64,000 nucleotides of DNA from Lichenicola sp964247735 (GTDB lineage Bacteria > Pseudomonadota > Alphaproteobacteria > Acetobacterales > Acetobacteraceae): the NCBI GenBank assembly GCA_964247735.1, contig CAXTVS010000001.1, forward strand, positions 146,997 through 210,996, written 5' to 3'. Shown one piece after another: positions 53,624-62,650 of the stretch. Position numbers and translations under genes: made by a program. The notes below the pieces were generated by a model. It saw only the letters and a program-made list of their open reading frames with translations, was not told the origin of the DNA and did no database searches. Within the stretch, counting starts at the first letter, position 1; each line of letters starts with the position of its first letter.

Positions 53624-55345
53624 ATGACGAGACGCTTCTTCCCCAAGGCCGGCCTGATGGCGGCGACCGCGCTGTGCGGCGTCGGCCCCGTTGCGGTTCC
53701 GGCCCGCGCCGACAGCACCGGCGCCCAGATCAGCACCATCGAGAAGCAGATCAGGGCGCTGGAAGGCCAGCTCAACCACATGAAGCATGACCTGTCGGCG
53801 CGCTCGGCGGAGGTCAAGGCCGCGCGTTCGGAGGCCGCGGAGGCGAGCCGGCAGGCGCGCGAGGCGGAGGAGCGCGTCGGCCCGATCCGCTACGACGCGA
53901 GCGGCCGTCCGATGGCGCCGCCGCCGCTTTCCGCCCCGCCGGGCTCCCTTTATGCCGGCTCGCCCTACCAGAACGTGGCCGGCACCGCCGGCTACGCGCC
54001 GAGCGGCCCCGGGCTCAAGCAGGGCCAGTTCGCGGTCGGCGCCGTGCGCGTCACCCTGGGCGGCTTCATCGAGGCGGCGGGGATCCTCCGGTCCAGGAAC
54101 GAGGACGCCGACATCTCGTCGAGCTTCAACACCGGCATCCCGTACGCGCAGAGCGCCAACTACCACCAGGACGAGTTCCGCGGCTCGGCCCGTCAGAGCC
54201 GCATCTCCCTGCTCGCCCAGGCCACGCCCAACGACTACACCACCCTGTCGGCCTACTACGAGACCGACTTCAACAGCGCCGGCGTCACCTCGAACTCGGT
54301 GGAGTCCAACAGCTACACGCTGCGCACCCGCCAGCTCTACGCCACCTACGCCCGCAGCGACGACGACTTCTACGTGCTGGGCGGGCAGAGCTGGAGCCTG
54401 CTGACGATGTTCCGCTCTGGCATCACCCCGCGCACCGAGGACACGCCCGGCGTGATCGACGCGCAGTACGTCCCGGGCTTCGTCTGGACCCGCAACGTCG
54501 GCCTGCGCGTGGTCAAGGGCTTCGACCACGACAGGTACGACATCGGCGTGTCGGTCGAGAGCCCGCAGAGCACCTACGCCCAGACCGCGACCTCGCTGCC
54601 CGGCGTCACCATCAACACCACCGACGCCGGCCTGAGCGGCAACGGCGCCACGCTGAACAGCCTCACCACCTACTCGACCGAGTACGCGCCCGACGTGATC
54701 GCCAAGGCGACCGCCGATCCGGGCTGGGGCCACTACGAGCTGTTCGGCGTCGCCCGCTTCCTGCACGACCGCGTCAGCGTGGTCGGCAGCGGCTCCGACA
54801 ACACCGTGCTGGCCGGCGGCGGCGGCGCCGGCATGACCCTGCCGCTGATCCCCCGACGGCTGGAGTTCCGCATCTCGGCGCTGGCCGGCGAAGGCATCGG
54901 CCGCTACGGCTCGGCCCAGCTCAACGACGCCACCATCGCCCGCAACGGCGCGCCGCAGCCGCTGCCCGAGGCGCTGGCGCTGACCGGCCTGCTGTTCCAC
55001 GCCAGTCCGAAGCTCGACCTCTACGACTACGTCGGCACCGAGCAGATCCTGCACCGCGAGTCCTACAGCGTCGGCAAGAACAACTACGGCTACGGCAACC
55101 CGCGCTATTCCAACGCCGGCTGCGACGTCGAGCTGAGCACCGCCACCTGCACCGGCAACACCCGCGGCGTCGTGCAGGAGACCGCCGGCCTGTGGTGGAA
55201 GTTCTTCCACGGCGACTACGGCACCATGCAGGCCGGCGCCCAGTACTCCTGGACCACCCGCACCGCCTTCCGCGGCGTGGGCGGCACCCCGCACACCGAC
55301 GAGAACATCGCCATGTTCTCCTTCCGCTACTTCCCGTTCCAGTAG
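53624..55345 (+). CDS. Outer-membrane porin with N-terminal coiled coil (paralogue 2)
   Basis: This 573-residue paralogue of the upstream porin has the same layout: signal peptide (about 1-28, ending VPARADS), coiled coil (ISTIEKQIRALEGQLNHMKHDL), linker, and barrel ending IAMFSFRYFPFQ. The cysteine pair recurs as NAGCDVELSTATCTGNT. An 87-bp DNA block (54098-54184) is identical to 52151-52237 in porin 1, as is a 60-bp block (54691-54750 with 52751-52810). Divergent loops suggest different permeant solutes. The ATG at 53624 is preferred; the frame is open upstream. Confidence 0.9.
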   Translation: MTRRFFPKAGLMAATALCGVGPVAVPARADSTGAQISTIEKQIRALEGQLNHMKHDLSARSAEVKAARSEAAEASRQAREAEERVGPIRYDASGRPMAPPPLSAPPGSLYAGSPYQNVAGTAGYAPSGPGLKQGQFAVGAVRVTLGGFIEAAGILRSRNEDADISSSFNTGIPYAQSANYHQDEFRGSARQSRISLLAQATPNDYTTLSAYYETDFNSAGVTSNSVESNSYTLRTRQLYATYARSDDDFYVLGGQSWSLLTMFRSGITPRTEDTPGVIDAQYVPGFVWTRNVGLRVVKGFDHDRYDIGVSVESPQSTYAQTATSLPGVTINTTDAGLSGNGATLNSLTTYSTEYAPDVIAKATADPGWGHYELFGVARFLHDRVSVVGSGSDNTVLAGGGGAGMTLPLIPRRLEFRISALAGEGIGRYGSAQLNDATIARNGAPQPLPEALALTGLLFHASPKLDLYDYVGTEQILHRESYSVGKNNYGYGNPRYSNAGCDVELSTATCTGNTRGVVQETAGLWWKFFHGDYGTMQAGAQYSWTTRTAFRGVGGTPHTDENIAMFSFRYFPFQ

Positions 55346-55368
55346 CGCGACGACCTGTTCCGACCCGG

Positions 55369-55390
55369 ACGGGGCGCCGCAAGCCGCCCC
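55369..55390. terminator. Bidirectional hairpin between porin 2 and the bicupin gene
   Basis: CGGGGCG (55369-55375) pairs with CGCCCCG (55384-55390) across an 8-base loop, between two convergent stops only 57 bases apart. It could end both transcripts. Confidence 0.5.
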
Positions 55391-55402
55391 GCTCCCGTTC
55401 CT

Positions 55403-56644
55403 TCAGACGGGAACGACGGCCGGGCCGTTCTTCGGGAACCGGCCGATCACCGACGGGTCGACGTTCAGGTGCTGCGCCACCAGCTGCGCCGGCGCCCGCG
55501 TCAGCCACTGCGACAGCGAGACCTGCGAGAACCGGTCCGCCTTGAAGATCTCCAGGAACTGCAGCTCGGTGCTGCCGGTGTTCTGGATGTAGTGGCCGAG
55601 GCTCTTCTTGACGTAGCCGACGTCGCCGGCGCGGAAATCCGCCGTCTGCGCCTTCGGCCCGGTGTTGAACACCGTCATGCGCGCCTCGCCCTTGATGTAG
55701 TACTGCCACTCGTCGGCGTTCGGGTGCCAGTGCAGCTCGCGCAGGGCCCCCGGCTCGACCGTCACCAGCGCCGCCGCGATCGTCTTCGAGATCGGGAAGT
55801 TGCTGCTGTCGACGATCTGCACCCGGCCACCCTTCGTCGCCTTGGCCGGCGTCATCGCCCCCATGCGGAAGATCACCGCCTCGGTACCGGGAACCGCCCC
55901 CACCGCCCGTCGGTCGTCCTCGAGCGAACCCGGCTCGCTGCCCTCGAAGATCCACAGGTTCGACAGCGGGATGTTCCTGAAGGTGTCCGCCGGCACGTCG
56001 AAGTTGAGCGCCAGCACCTCCGGCGGCGTGTGCGCGAGCCAGTCGGTCAGCAGCAGCGTGTTGAACTCGGACGCCTTGCCGTTGTCGAACGCGAGCAGGA
56101 ACTCCGCCCCGTCCGGCCCCAGCCCCTGCAGCGAGTGCGGCAGGCCGGGCGGGAAGTACCACAGGTCGCCGGCGGCCACGTCGTCGATGCTCGGCCGGCC
56201 CTGGTCGTCCACCGTGGTGATCCGGCAGTTCCCGGTGACCATGTATGCCCATTCCGCCTGCTGGTGCCAGTGCATCTCGCGTATGCCGCCGGGAGCCAGG
56301 CGCATGTTCACGCCCGAGATGCTCTCGGAGATGGCGAAGTCGTCCTGCGTGACCTCGCGCGCCCATCCGCCGTTCTGGATCCGGCGATGGGCGTTGTTGA
56401 ACGAGGCCCAGAACAGCGGCATGCCGTCGACGTCGGTGGCCGGCGGGTCCTGGAACGACGGGAACTGGCCCGCCAGGGCCGGGTTCTGCGGCCCCGGGTT
56501 GGTCAGGCCCTTCGGCGTGCCCCGGGCGTTGACGGCGCCCTGCGGCGGGCTGTCGGGGTTGCCGAACGAGGCGGCGCGGGCGGCACCCACGGCACCCAGG
56601 GCACTGGCCGCGGCCAGCAGGCCGCGTCGGGGAAGAGGAGGCAT
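55403..56644 (-). CDS. Exported oxalate-decarboxylase-like bicupin
   Basis: The 413-residue protein starts at ATG 56644 with an exported signal (PLPRRGLLAAASALGAVGAARA, Tat-like). The first cupin has Mn ligands H125, H127, E131 and H170, the second H305, H307, E312 and H351, all conserved. Oxalate decarboxylase OxdC splits oxalate to formate and CO2. The active-site lid, SENS in Bacillus OxdC, is SEFN here (192-195), retaining S and E but changing the next two residues, so activity may tilt towards oxidation or another acid. It is divergent from a LysR regulator. Confidence 0.88.
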   Translation of the reverse strand: MPPLPRRGLLAAASALGAVGAARAASFGNPDSPPQGAVNARGTPKGLTNPGPQNPALAGQFPSFQDPPATDVDGMPLFWASFNNAHRRIQNGGWAREVTQDDFAISESISGVNMRLAPGGIREMHWHQQAEWAYMVTGNCRITTVDDQGRPSIDDVAAGDLWYFPPGLPHSLQGLGPDGAEFLLAFDNGKASEFNTLLLTDWLAHTPPEVLALNFDVPADTFRNIPLSNLWIFEGSEPGSLEDDRRAVGAVPGTEAVIFRMGAMTPAKATKGGRVQIVDSSNFPISKTIAAALVTVEPGALRELHWHPNADEWQYYIKGEARMTVFNTGPKAQTADFRAGDVGYVKKSLGHYIQNTGSTELQFLEIFKADRFSQVSLSQWLTRAPAQLVAQHLNVDPSVIGRFPKNGPAVVPV

Positions 56645-56679
56645 GGCGTCATCCGGATGTCGTTGCGGGTTGCCACATC

Positions 56680-56696
56680 TATCGATTAGGACGATA
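56680..56696. promoter_or_regulatory. Candidate LysR operator in the bicupin-LysR intergenic region
   Basis: TATCG and CGATA are inverted around ATTAGGA. Within it the sequence has the LysR T-N11-A form (TCG-N7-CGA). It lies between the two divergent starts, as expected for autoregulation and activation. Confidence 0.55.
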
Positions 56697-56724
56697 AACG
56701 CAAGCGAACTCACTGCCTTTTGCG

Positions 56725-57600
56725 ATGAAAACCCTCGATCCCGTCCTTCTGCGCTCCTTCCTGGAGGTGGCGGACACGCTGCAGTTCACCGCTGCCGCCC
56801 GCCGGCTCGGCATGAGCCAGTCGACGGTGAGCGAGCATGTCGGCCGCCTGGAGCGCGCCGTCGGCCGGTCGCTGCTGCTCCGCAACACCCGGCTGGTGGA
56901 GCTGACCGCCGACGGCACCGCGATGGTCGGCCTCGCCCGCGACGTCATCGCCGCCCACGACCGCGCGCTGGCCTGGTTCGACCCGTCGGTGCTGCGCGGC
57001 GCGCTGCGCTTCGGCGTGTCCGAGGACCTCGTGCTGTCGCGCCTGCCCGAGATCCTGCGCGCGTTCCGGGCAGCCCATCCCCTGGTGGACCTGGAGCTGG
57101 TGGTGGGCCTCAGCTTCCAGCTGCACGAGAAGCTGGAGGCCGGCGGCCTGGACCTGCTGTTCGCCAAGCGCCGCCCCGGCGACACCAGCGGCGTCACCGT
57201 CTGGCAGGAGCGGCTGGTCTGGCTGGCGAGCCCGGAGATGCGGCTCGATCCGGAGCAGCCGGTGCCGCTGGTGCTGTTTCCCGGCGCCAGCATCACCCGC
57301 AAGGCGGCGATCGACGCGCTGAACCGGCACGGGCGCGCCTGGCACCTCGCCTTCAGCAGCGACAGCCTGGGCGCGCTGCTGGCCGCGCTCCGGGCCGGGT
57401 TCGGCATCTCCGCGCAGTCCCCGGCGCTGGCCGGCAGCGTCCTCGTTGCCCTGCCCGACTCGGCCGGGCTGCCGGTGCTGCCGGTGGTGGACGTGGTGGT
57501 GCTCGGCCGCTTCCGTCGGCTCGAGGGCCCGGTCGCCGCACTGGCCGAGGCGATCAGCGCCGACCCGGACCTGCTCAGGGAGCGGCCCGCGCCGCGCTGA
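56725..57600 (+). CDS. LysR-family transcriptional regulator
   Basis: The 291-residue regulator has an N-terminal winged HTH (LLRSFLEVADTLQFTAAARRLGMSQSTVSEHVGRLE, residues 8-43) and a C-terminal effector domain with GALRFGVSEDLVLSRLPEIL. Placement divergent from the oxalate-type bicupin, with an inverted repeat between, suggests that it controls that gene and itself in response to a small acid. The effector is unknown. Confidence 0.92.
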   Translation: MKTLDPVLLRSFLEVADTLQFTAAARRLGMSQSTVSEHVGRLERAVGRSLLLRNTRLVELTADGTAMVGLARDVIAAHDRALAWFDPSVLRGALRFGVSEDLVLSRLPEILRAFRAAHPLVDLELVVGLSFQLHEKLEAGGLDLLFAKRRPGDTSGVTVWQERLVWLASPEMRLDPEQPVPLVLFPGASITRKAAIDALNRHGRAWHLAFSSDSLGALLAALRAGFGISAQSPALAGSVLVALPDSAGLPVLPVVDVVVLGRFRRLEGPVAALAEAISADPDLLRERPAPR

Positions 57601-57657
57601 GTGCCGCGGGCGCAGCCGGCACCGGCCACGCGTTCATGCCGCTTTGCAACATTTCCC

Positions 57658-57686
57658 TTGTGCTGCACCGCCGCACCGTCTATCTG
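57658..57686 (+). promoter_or_regulatory. Candidate sigma-70 promoter with overlapping inverted repeat
   Basis: TTGTGC (57658-57663), 17 bases and TATCTG (57681-57686) resemble a housekeeping promoter. A perfect 7-bp inverted repeat (CGCACCG 57672-57678, CGGTGCG 57687-57693) surrounds the -10, so a regulator could bind there. Confidence 0.4.
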
Positions 57687-57907
57687 CGGTGCGTGAGGTG
57701 CCCTGCGCAGCGCCTGACGCTCCCCGATACCAGGTCGGTCCGGCGCAGAGGGCCAAACCGTTTCCGGAAGAGCGACACCTCACTCCTTCCATCCAGCGTC
57801 CGATCCGGTTGATCGGCCGATGCGCCAGACCGGCGCATCCGTTGGGCATCCCTTCATCTTCCCCGAGCGATCTTCACCCGATGCGGCCGATGCCGCCGGC
57901 CGGATCA

Positions 57908-57923
57908 GGCGCCAGGAGGCGCC
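57908..57923 (+). promoter_or_regulatory. Hairpin containing the helicase ribosome-binding site
   Basis: GGCGCC, AGGA, GGCGCC form a 6-bp all-GC stem with a tetraloop. The Shine-Dalgarno AGGAGG spans the loop and the start of the 3' arm. Folding would reduce ribosome access to the ATG at 57933. Confidence 0.6.
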
Positions 57924-57932
57924 CCTTCACCC

Positions 57933-59288
<1,356 letters not shown>

Positions 59289-59507
59289 CGGGCGGCGCCA
59301 GCCTCCCGATCCAGGCGCGGGTCCGGTCCTGGAGGTCGGGTCCTGCTCCTGGTGTGCGCGCTGATCCCGCTCCGGTTTCCGCCCGCGCCGAAGCCCGGTT
59401 CGTTGCGGACGTGACCTCGGACCTTAAGGATCGGGCAACCCGGGTACGAGACAACCATCGCTCCAACGGTGGTGGCGTCCTTGGGCGAAAAGCTTTCCTC
59501 GCGGTGG

Positions 59508-60035
59508 ATGACCCGGGCCTGGTGGGCCGGGCTTCTCGTCTGCCTGCTCGGCGGCATGGGTCCGGTCGACCGGGCCGAACGGTTGACGCTGCGGGACCTG
59601 CAGCTCGCCGGGCGTGTCCTGCACTTCATCGACATGCCGCTGGTCGGGCCGGTCACGCTTGCCATCGTCTACGCACAGGACGTCCCCGGTTCGGAGGACG
59701 AGGCGCGCGCCGTGGCCGCGTGGCTGTCGGGTGGCCTGCGTGTCGGCAACCTGATCCTCCAGCCGGCCCTGGTCGAGCAGAGCGCGCTGGCCGGCCTGCA
59801 GGACTACGTCGCCATCGTCACGGCCGCAGGCGTCTACCTTCCGGCCGTGCGCGACGCCATGCGCCAGCACCACGTCCCGTGCATGACGACGCATCTGTCG
59901 CAGGTGCAGGAGGGGGGCTGCCTGGTCGGCATCCGGTCGCGTCCCGCGATCAGCATCCAGCTGAACGGCGCGGCCTCCGCCTCGGTCGGCATCCGCTTCG
60001 CGACCGCCTTCCGGATGATGGTGCGCGAGCGATGA
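59508..60035 (+). CDS. YfiR-like (DUF4154) periplasmic protein
   Basis: From the ATG at 59508 the product is 175 residues with a signal peptide (WAGLLVCLLGGMGPVDRAE). GTG 59469 is an alternative start. The mature part follows YfiR/DUF4154 order: VTLAIVYAQDVPG (early strand), a helix, a middle VAIVTAAGVYLPAV segment, then GGCLVGIRSRPAISIQLNGAASASVGIRF at the end. YfiR proteins inhibit membrane-bound diguanylate cyclases. It is followed by a GGDEF-EAL gene with a 78-base gap, which fits, but similarity is moderate. Confidence 0.55.
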   Translation: MTRAWWAGLLVCLLGGMGPVDRAERLTLRDLQLAGRVLHFIDMPLVGPVTLAIVYAQDVPGSEDEARAVAAWLSGGLRVGNLILQPALVEQSALAGLQDYVAIVTAAGVYLPAVRDAMRQHHVPCMTTHLSQVQEGGCLVGIRSRPAISIQLNGAASASVGIRFATAFRMMVRER

Positions 60036-60113
60036 ACCGCGCCGACCATCCCGCGGCCGGCCTGCCGGTCGGGCGTCGCCCCGCCGCCTCCCTCCCGCTG
60101 CGGTCCTAGACCG

Positions 60114-62504
60114 ATGTCGCACATGTTCTCCTTTCTCGTCAGGAACGTGGATCCGCGCTTCCTGCTGGCCACGGTTCTGGTCTGCCTGGTGGCAGCCGCC
60201 CTCGTCCTGGCGCTGATCGCGCACGCCGGACGCAGGCGGGGCCGGCGCCTGCTCCAGGTCGCGGCCTTCGCGCTCCTGGTGCCCGTGCTGTTCTGGTGCG
60301 TCTTCCTGTCCGCGCTGACCGCGGGGTTCCCGACGCTCGGGGTGACGCTGTCCCTGCGGTCGGTCCTGCCGGCGTTCGCCGCCTCGATGGCCGCCGGCGC
60401 GATGACCGACGCCATCAGGCTGTTCGGCCGCCGCTCGCTGCGCACCGTCATGCTGATGGGTTCGGCCTTCGCCTGCGGCCTGTCGCTGATGGTGTTCTCC
60501 GGGATGGCCGTGCTGGTGAGGCCGTTCGCCCTCGCCTACGACCTCCGGAGCGTGCTCGGCGTCATGGGGCTCGGCGCGACCCTGGCCGCCTTCGCCTTCT
60601 GGGAAGCCGGCGATCCGGCCCGGCCGAACCGGTGGCCCAGGGCGACCGCGTTCCTGGCCGCCTCGATGCTGGTCCTGTCCCTGGGCTCGCTCGGTTCGAT
60701 CCTGCCGTTCGACCAGTGGATCGCCGCCAGCGACCGGCCGGACGACCTGGCCACCTCGCCGGTCGCGATCGTCCTGGTCGCCGAGGCGGCCGTCGGCCTG
60801 GTCCTGGTGCTGTCCGGCTCGCTGTTCGACAGCTGGGCGACCGCGCGGGACCGTCGCGAGATCGAGCGCGTGCGGCATCTGGCCGACAGCAGCTTCGAGG
60901 GGATCCTGATCCACCGGCACGGCCGGATCCTCGATGCCAACGCCCGGTTCCTGCACATGGCCGGGTACGGCCTGGCGGAGCTGAAGCAGACCGACCTGGA
61001 CCAGCTGATCGTGCCCGCAGGCGCCGCGGGCCGCGACGGACCGGTTCCGCCCCCGGACGGCGCCCCGCTCGAAACCGGGATCGTCGCCAAGGACGGCAGG
61101 AGGCTGCCGGTGGAGATGCTGTCGCGGCCGATCCACTACGCCGGCGGCCAGGCGCAGGTGACCGCGCTGCGCGACATACGCGACCGGCGCGCGGCGGAGG
61201 AGCGCATCCGCTACCTGGCCCATCACGACGCGCTGACCGACCTGCCCAACCGGCGCCACCTCGAGCAGGCGCTGGACCAGGCCCTGCGCGTGGCACGGCG
61301 CAAGCAGAACCGGATCGCCGTCTGCTGCCTGGACCTCGACGGCTTCAAGGCGGTCAACGACACGCTGGGTCATGCGGCGGGCGACCTGCTGCTGCGCCAG
61401 GTCGGCGCCCGGATGCTGGACGAGTGCCGCGAGAGCGACCTGGTGGCGCGGGTCGGCGGCGACGAGTTCGTGGTCGTGCTGCAGACCGGAGCCGGATCGG
61501 ACCACGCCTCGGTGGTGGCGGAGCGCCTGATCCGGGCGCTGGGACGGCCGTTCGACCTTTGCGACGCCTCCGCCCACATCGGCGCCAGCATCGGCATCTC
61601 CTTCTTCCCCGAGGACGGGCAGACCACGGCGACCCTGTTCAAGTGCGCCGACGTGGCGCTCTACCGCGCCAAGGACCGCGGCCGCGGCCAGTTCTGCCTG
61701 TTCGAGCTCGGCATGGACCGTGCGGTGCAGGAGCGGCGCGAGCTCGAGCAGGACCTGCGCACGGCCCTGTCGACCGGTGCGCTGTCGCTGCACTACCAGC
61801 CCCTGTTCGACGGCGACGGCGCCATCATCGCCTTCGAGGCGCTGATCCGCTGGCAGCATCCGACCCGCGGACCGATCCCGCCCGACCTGTTCATCCCGCT
61901 GGCGGAGCGGTGCGGGCTGATCCTGCCGATCGGCGAGTGGGTGCTGCGCACGGCCTGCCGGACCGCGTCGTCCTGGACCCATGGCTGCCGCATCGCGGTC
62001 AACCTGTCGCCGGCGCAGTTCCAGCGCGGCAGGCTGCCCGTGCTGGTGGCGGACGCGCTGGCGGAGTCCGGCCTGCTGGCGTCGCGCCTGGAGCTCGAGG
62101 TCACCGAAGGCGTGCTGATCGAGGACGCGGTGCACGCCCTGGCCGTGCTCAACGAGCTGAGGGCGCTGGGCGTCCGGGTGGTGCTGGACGATTTCGGCAC
62201 CGGGTACTCCAGCCTCGGCTACCTGCACAGCTTCCCGTTCGACAAGGTCAAGATCGACCGCTCCTTCATCAACCAGATCGAGACCGACAGGAACGCCTGG
62301 ACCATCGTCGACGCGATCATCGCCATGAGCCACAAGCTGGATCTCGAGGTGACCGCCGAGGGCATCGAGACGCAGGCCCAGCTGTCGATGCTGGCCGGGC
62401 AGGGATGCGACGAGATGCAGGGCTACCTGCTCGGCCGTCCCATGACGGAGCACCAGATCGCCGGCTTCGTGCGACAGAACAGCGAGCCGGACATGGTCGG
62501 CTAG
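60114..62504 (+). CDS. Membrane GGDEF-EAL cyclic-di-GMP enzyme with PAS and MHYT-like sensor
   Basis: The 796-residue protein has an N-terminal set of about six or seven membrane helices (residues 15-240), with LMVFSGMAVL resembling a degenerate MHYT motif, a PAS domain (about 255-370), GGDEF (375-540) and EAL (550-790). The GGDEF motif is intact (ARVGGDEFVVV) with an I-site RESD five residues upstream. The EAL domain has AFEALIRW, VNLSPAQF, EVTEG, DDFGTGYSS, KIDRSF and TAEGIET, all catalytic residues. It can probably both make and degrade cyclic di-GMP. Confidence 0.93.
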   Translation: MSHMFSFLVRNVDPRFLLATVLVCLVAAALVLALIAHAGRRRGRRLLQVAAFALLVPVLFWCVFLSALTAGFPTLGVTLSLRSVLPAFAASMAAGAMTDAIRLFGRRSLRTVMLMGSAFACGLSLMVFSGMAVLVRPFALAYDLRSVLGVMGLGATLAAFAFWEAGDPARPNRWPRATAFLAASMLVLSLGSLGSILPFDQWIAASDRPDDLATSPVAIVLVAEAAVGLVLVLSGSLFDSWATARDRREIERVRHLADSSFEGILIHRHGRILDANARFLHMAGYGLAELKQTDLDQLIVPAGAAGRDGPVPPPDGAPLETGIVAKDGRRLPVEMLSRPIHYAGGQAQVTALRDIRDRRAAEERIRYLAHHDALTDLPNRRHLEQALDQALRVARRKQNRIAVCCLDLDGFKAVNDTLGHAAGDLLLRQVGARMLDECRESDLVARVGGDEFVVVLQTGAGSDHASVVAERLIRALGRPFDLCDASAHIGASIGISFFPEDGQTTATLFKCADVALYRAKDRGRGQFCLFELGMDRAVQERRELEQDLRTALSTGALSLHYQPLFDGDGAIIAFEALIRWQHPTRGPIPPDLFIPLAERCGLILPIGEWVLRTACRTASSWTHGCRIAVNLSPAQFQRGRLPVLVADALAESGLLASRLELEVTEGVLIEDAVHALAVLNELRALGVRVVLDDFGTGYSSLGYLHSFPFDKVKIDRSFINQIETDRNAWTIVDAIIAMSHKLDLEVTAEGIETQAQLSMLAGQGCDEMQGYLLGRPMTEHQIAGFVRQNSEPDMVG

Positions 62505-62608
62505 AGCATCATCCGATCGAACCGGCTCGGTCGATCGAATAAGGATGCTCGACAGAACAATGAGCTGGAGCATGCTCCGTGAGCCAACGCGAACGGATCA
62601 TGCTCTAG
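62501..62608. repeat. Palindromic intergenic repeat element
   Basis: The 108-bp segment is bounded by inverted arms CTAGAGCATCATCCG (62501-62515) and CGGATCATGCTCTAG (62594-62608), which match at 14 of 15 positions. The left arm overlaps the GGDEF-EAL stop. Similar GAGCATGATCCG palindromes are common intergenic repeats in alphaproteobacteria. It may act as a terminator. Confidence 0.7.
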
Positions 62609-62650
62609 ACGGCGGCCCCGACGCCCGGACCGCCCCCCGAACCGCGGCCG

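Larger units (their letters stand above)
57601..57932 (+). other. Long leader region of the DEAD-box helicase gene
   Basis: These 332 bases hold no convincing gene. A candidate promoter and a ribosome-binding-site hairpin are listed separately. The stretch from the promoter to the ATG would be a leader of about 240 bases, long enough for post-transcriptional control such as occurs in cold-shock helicases. Confidence 0.55.

Noticed and set aside
59424..62573. A 1049-residue minus-strand open frame
   Set aside because: It lies opposite the YfiR-like and GGDEF-EAL genes, which have all their catalytic motifs.
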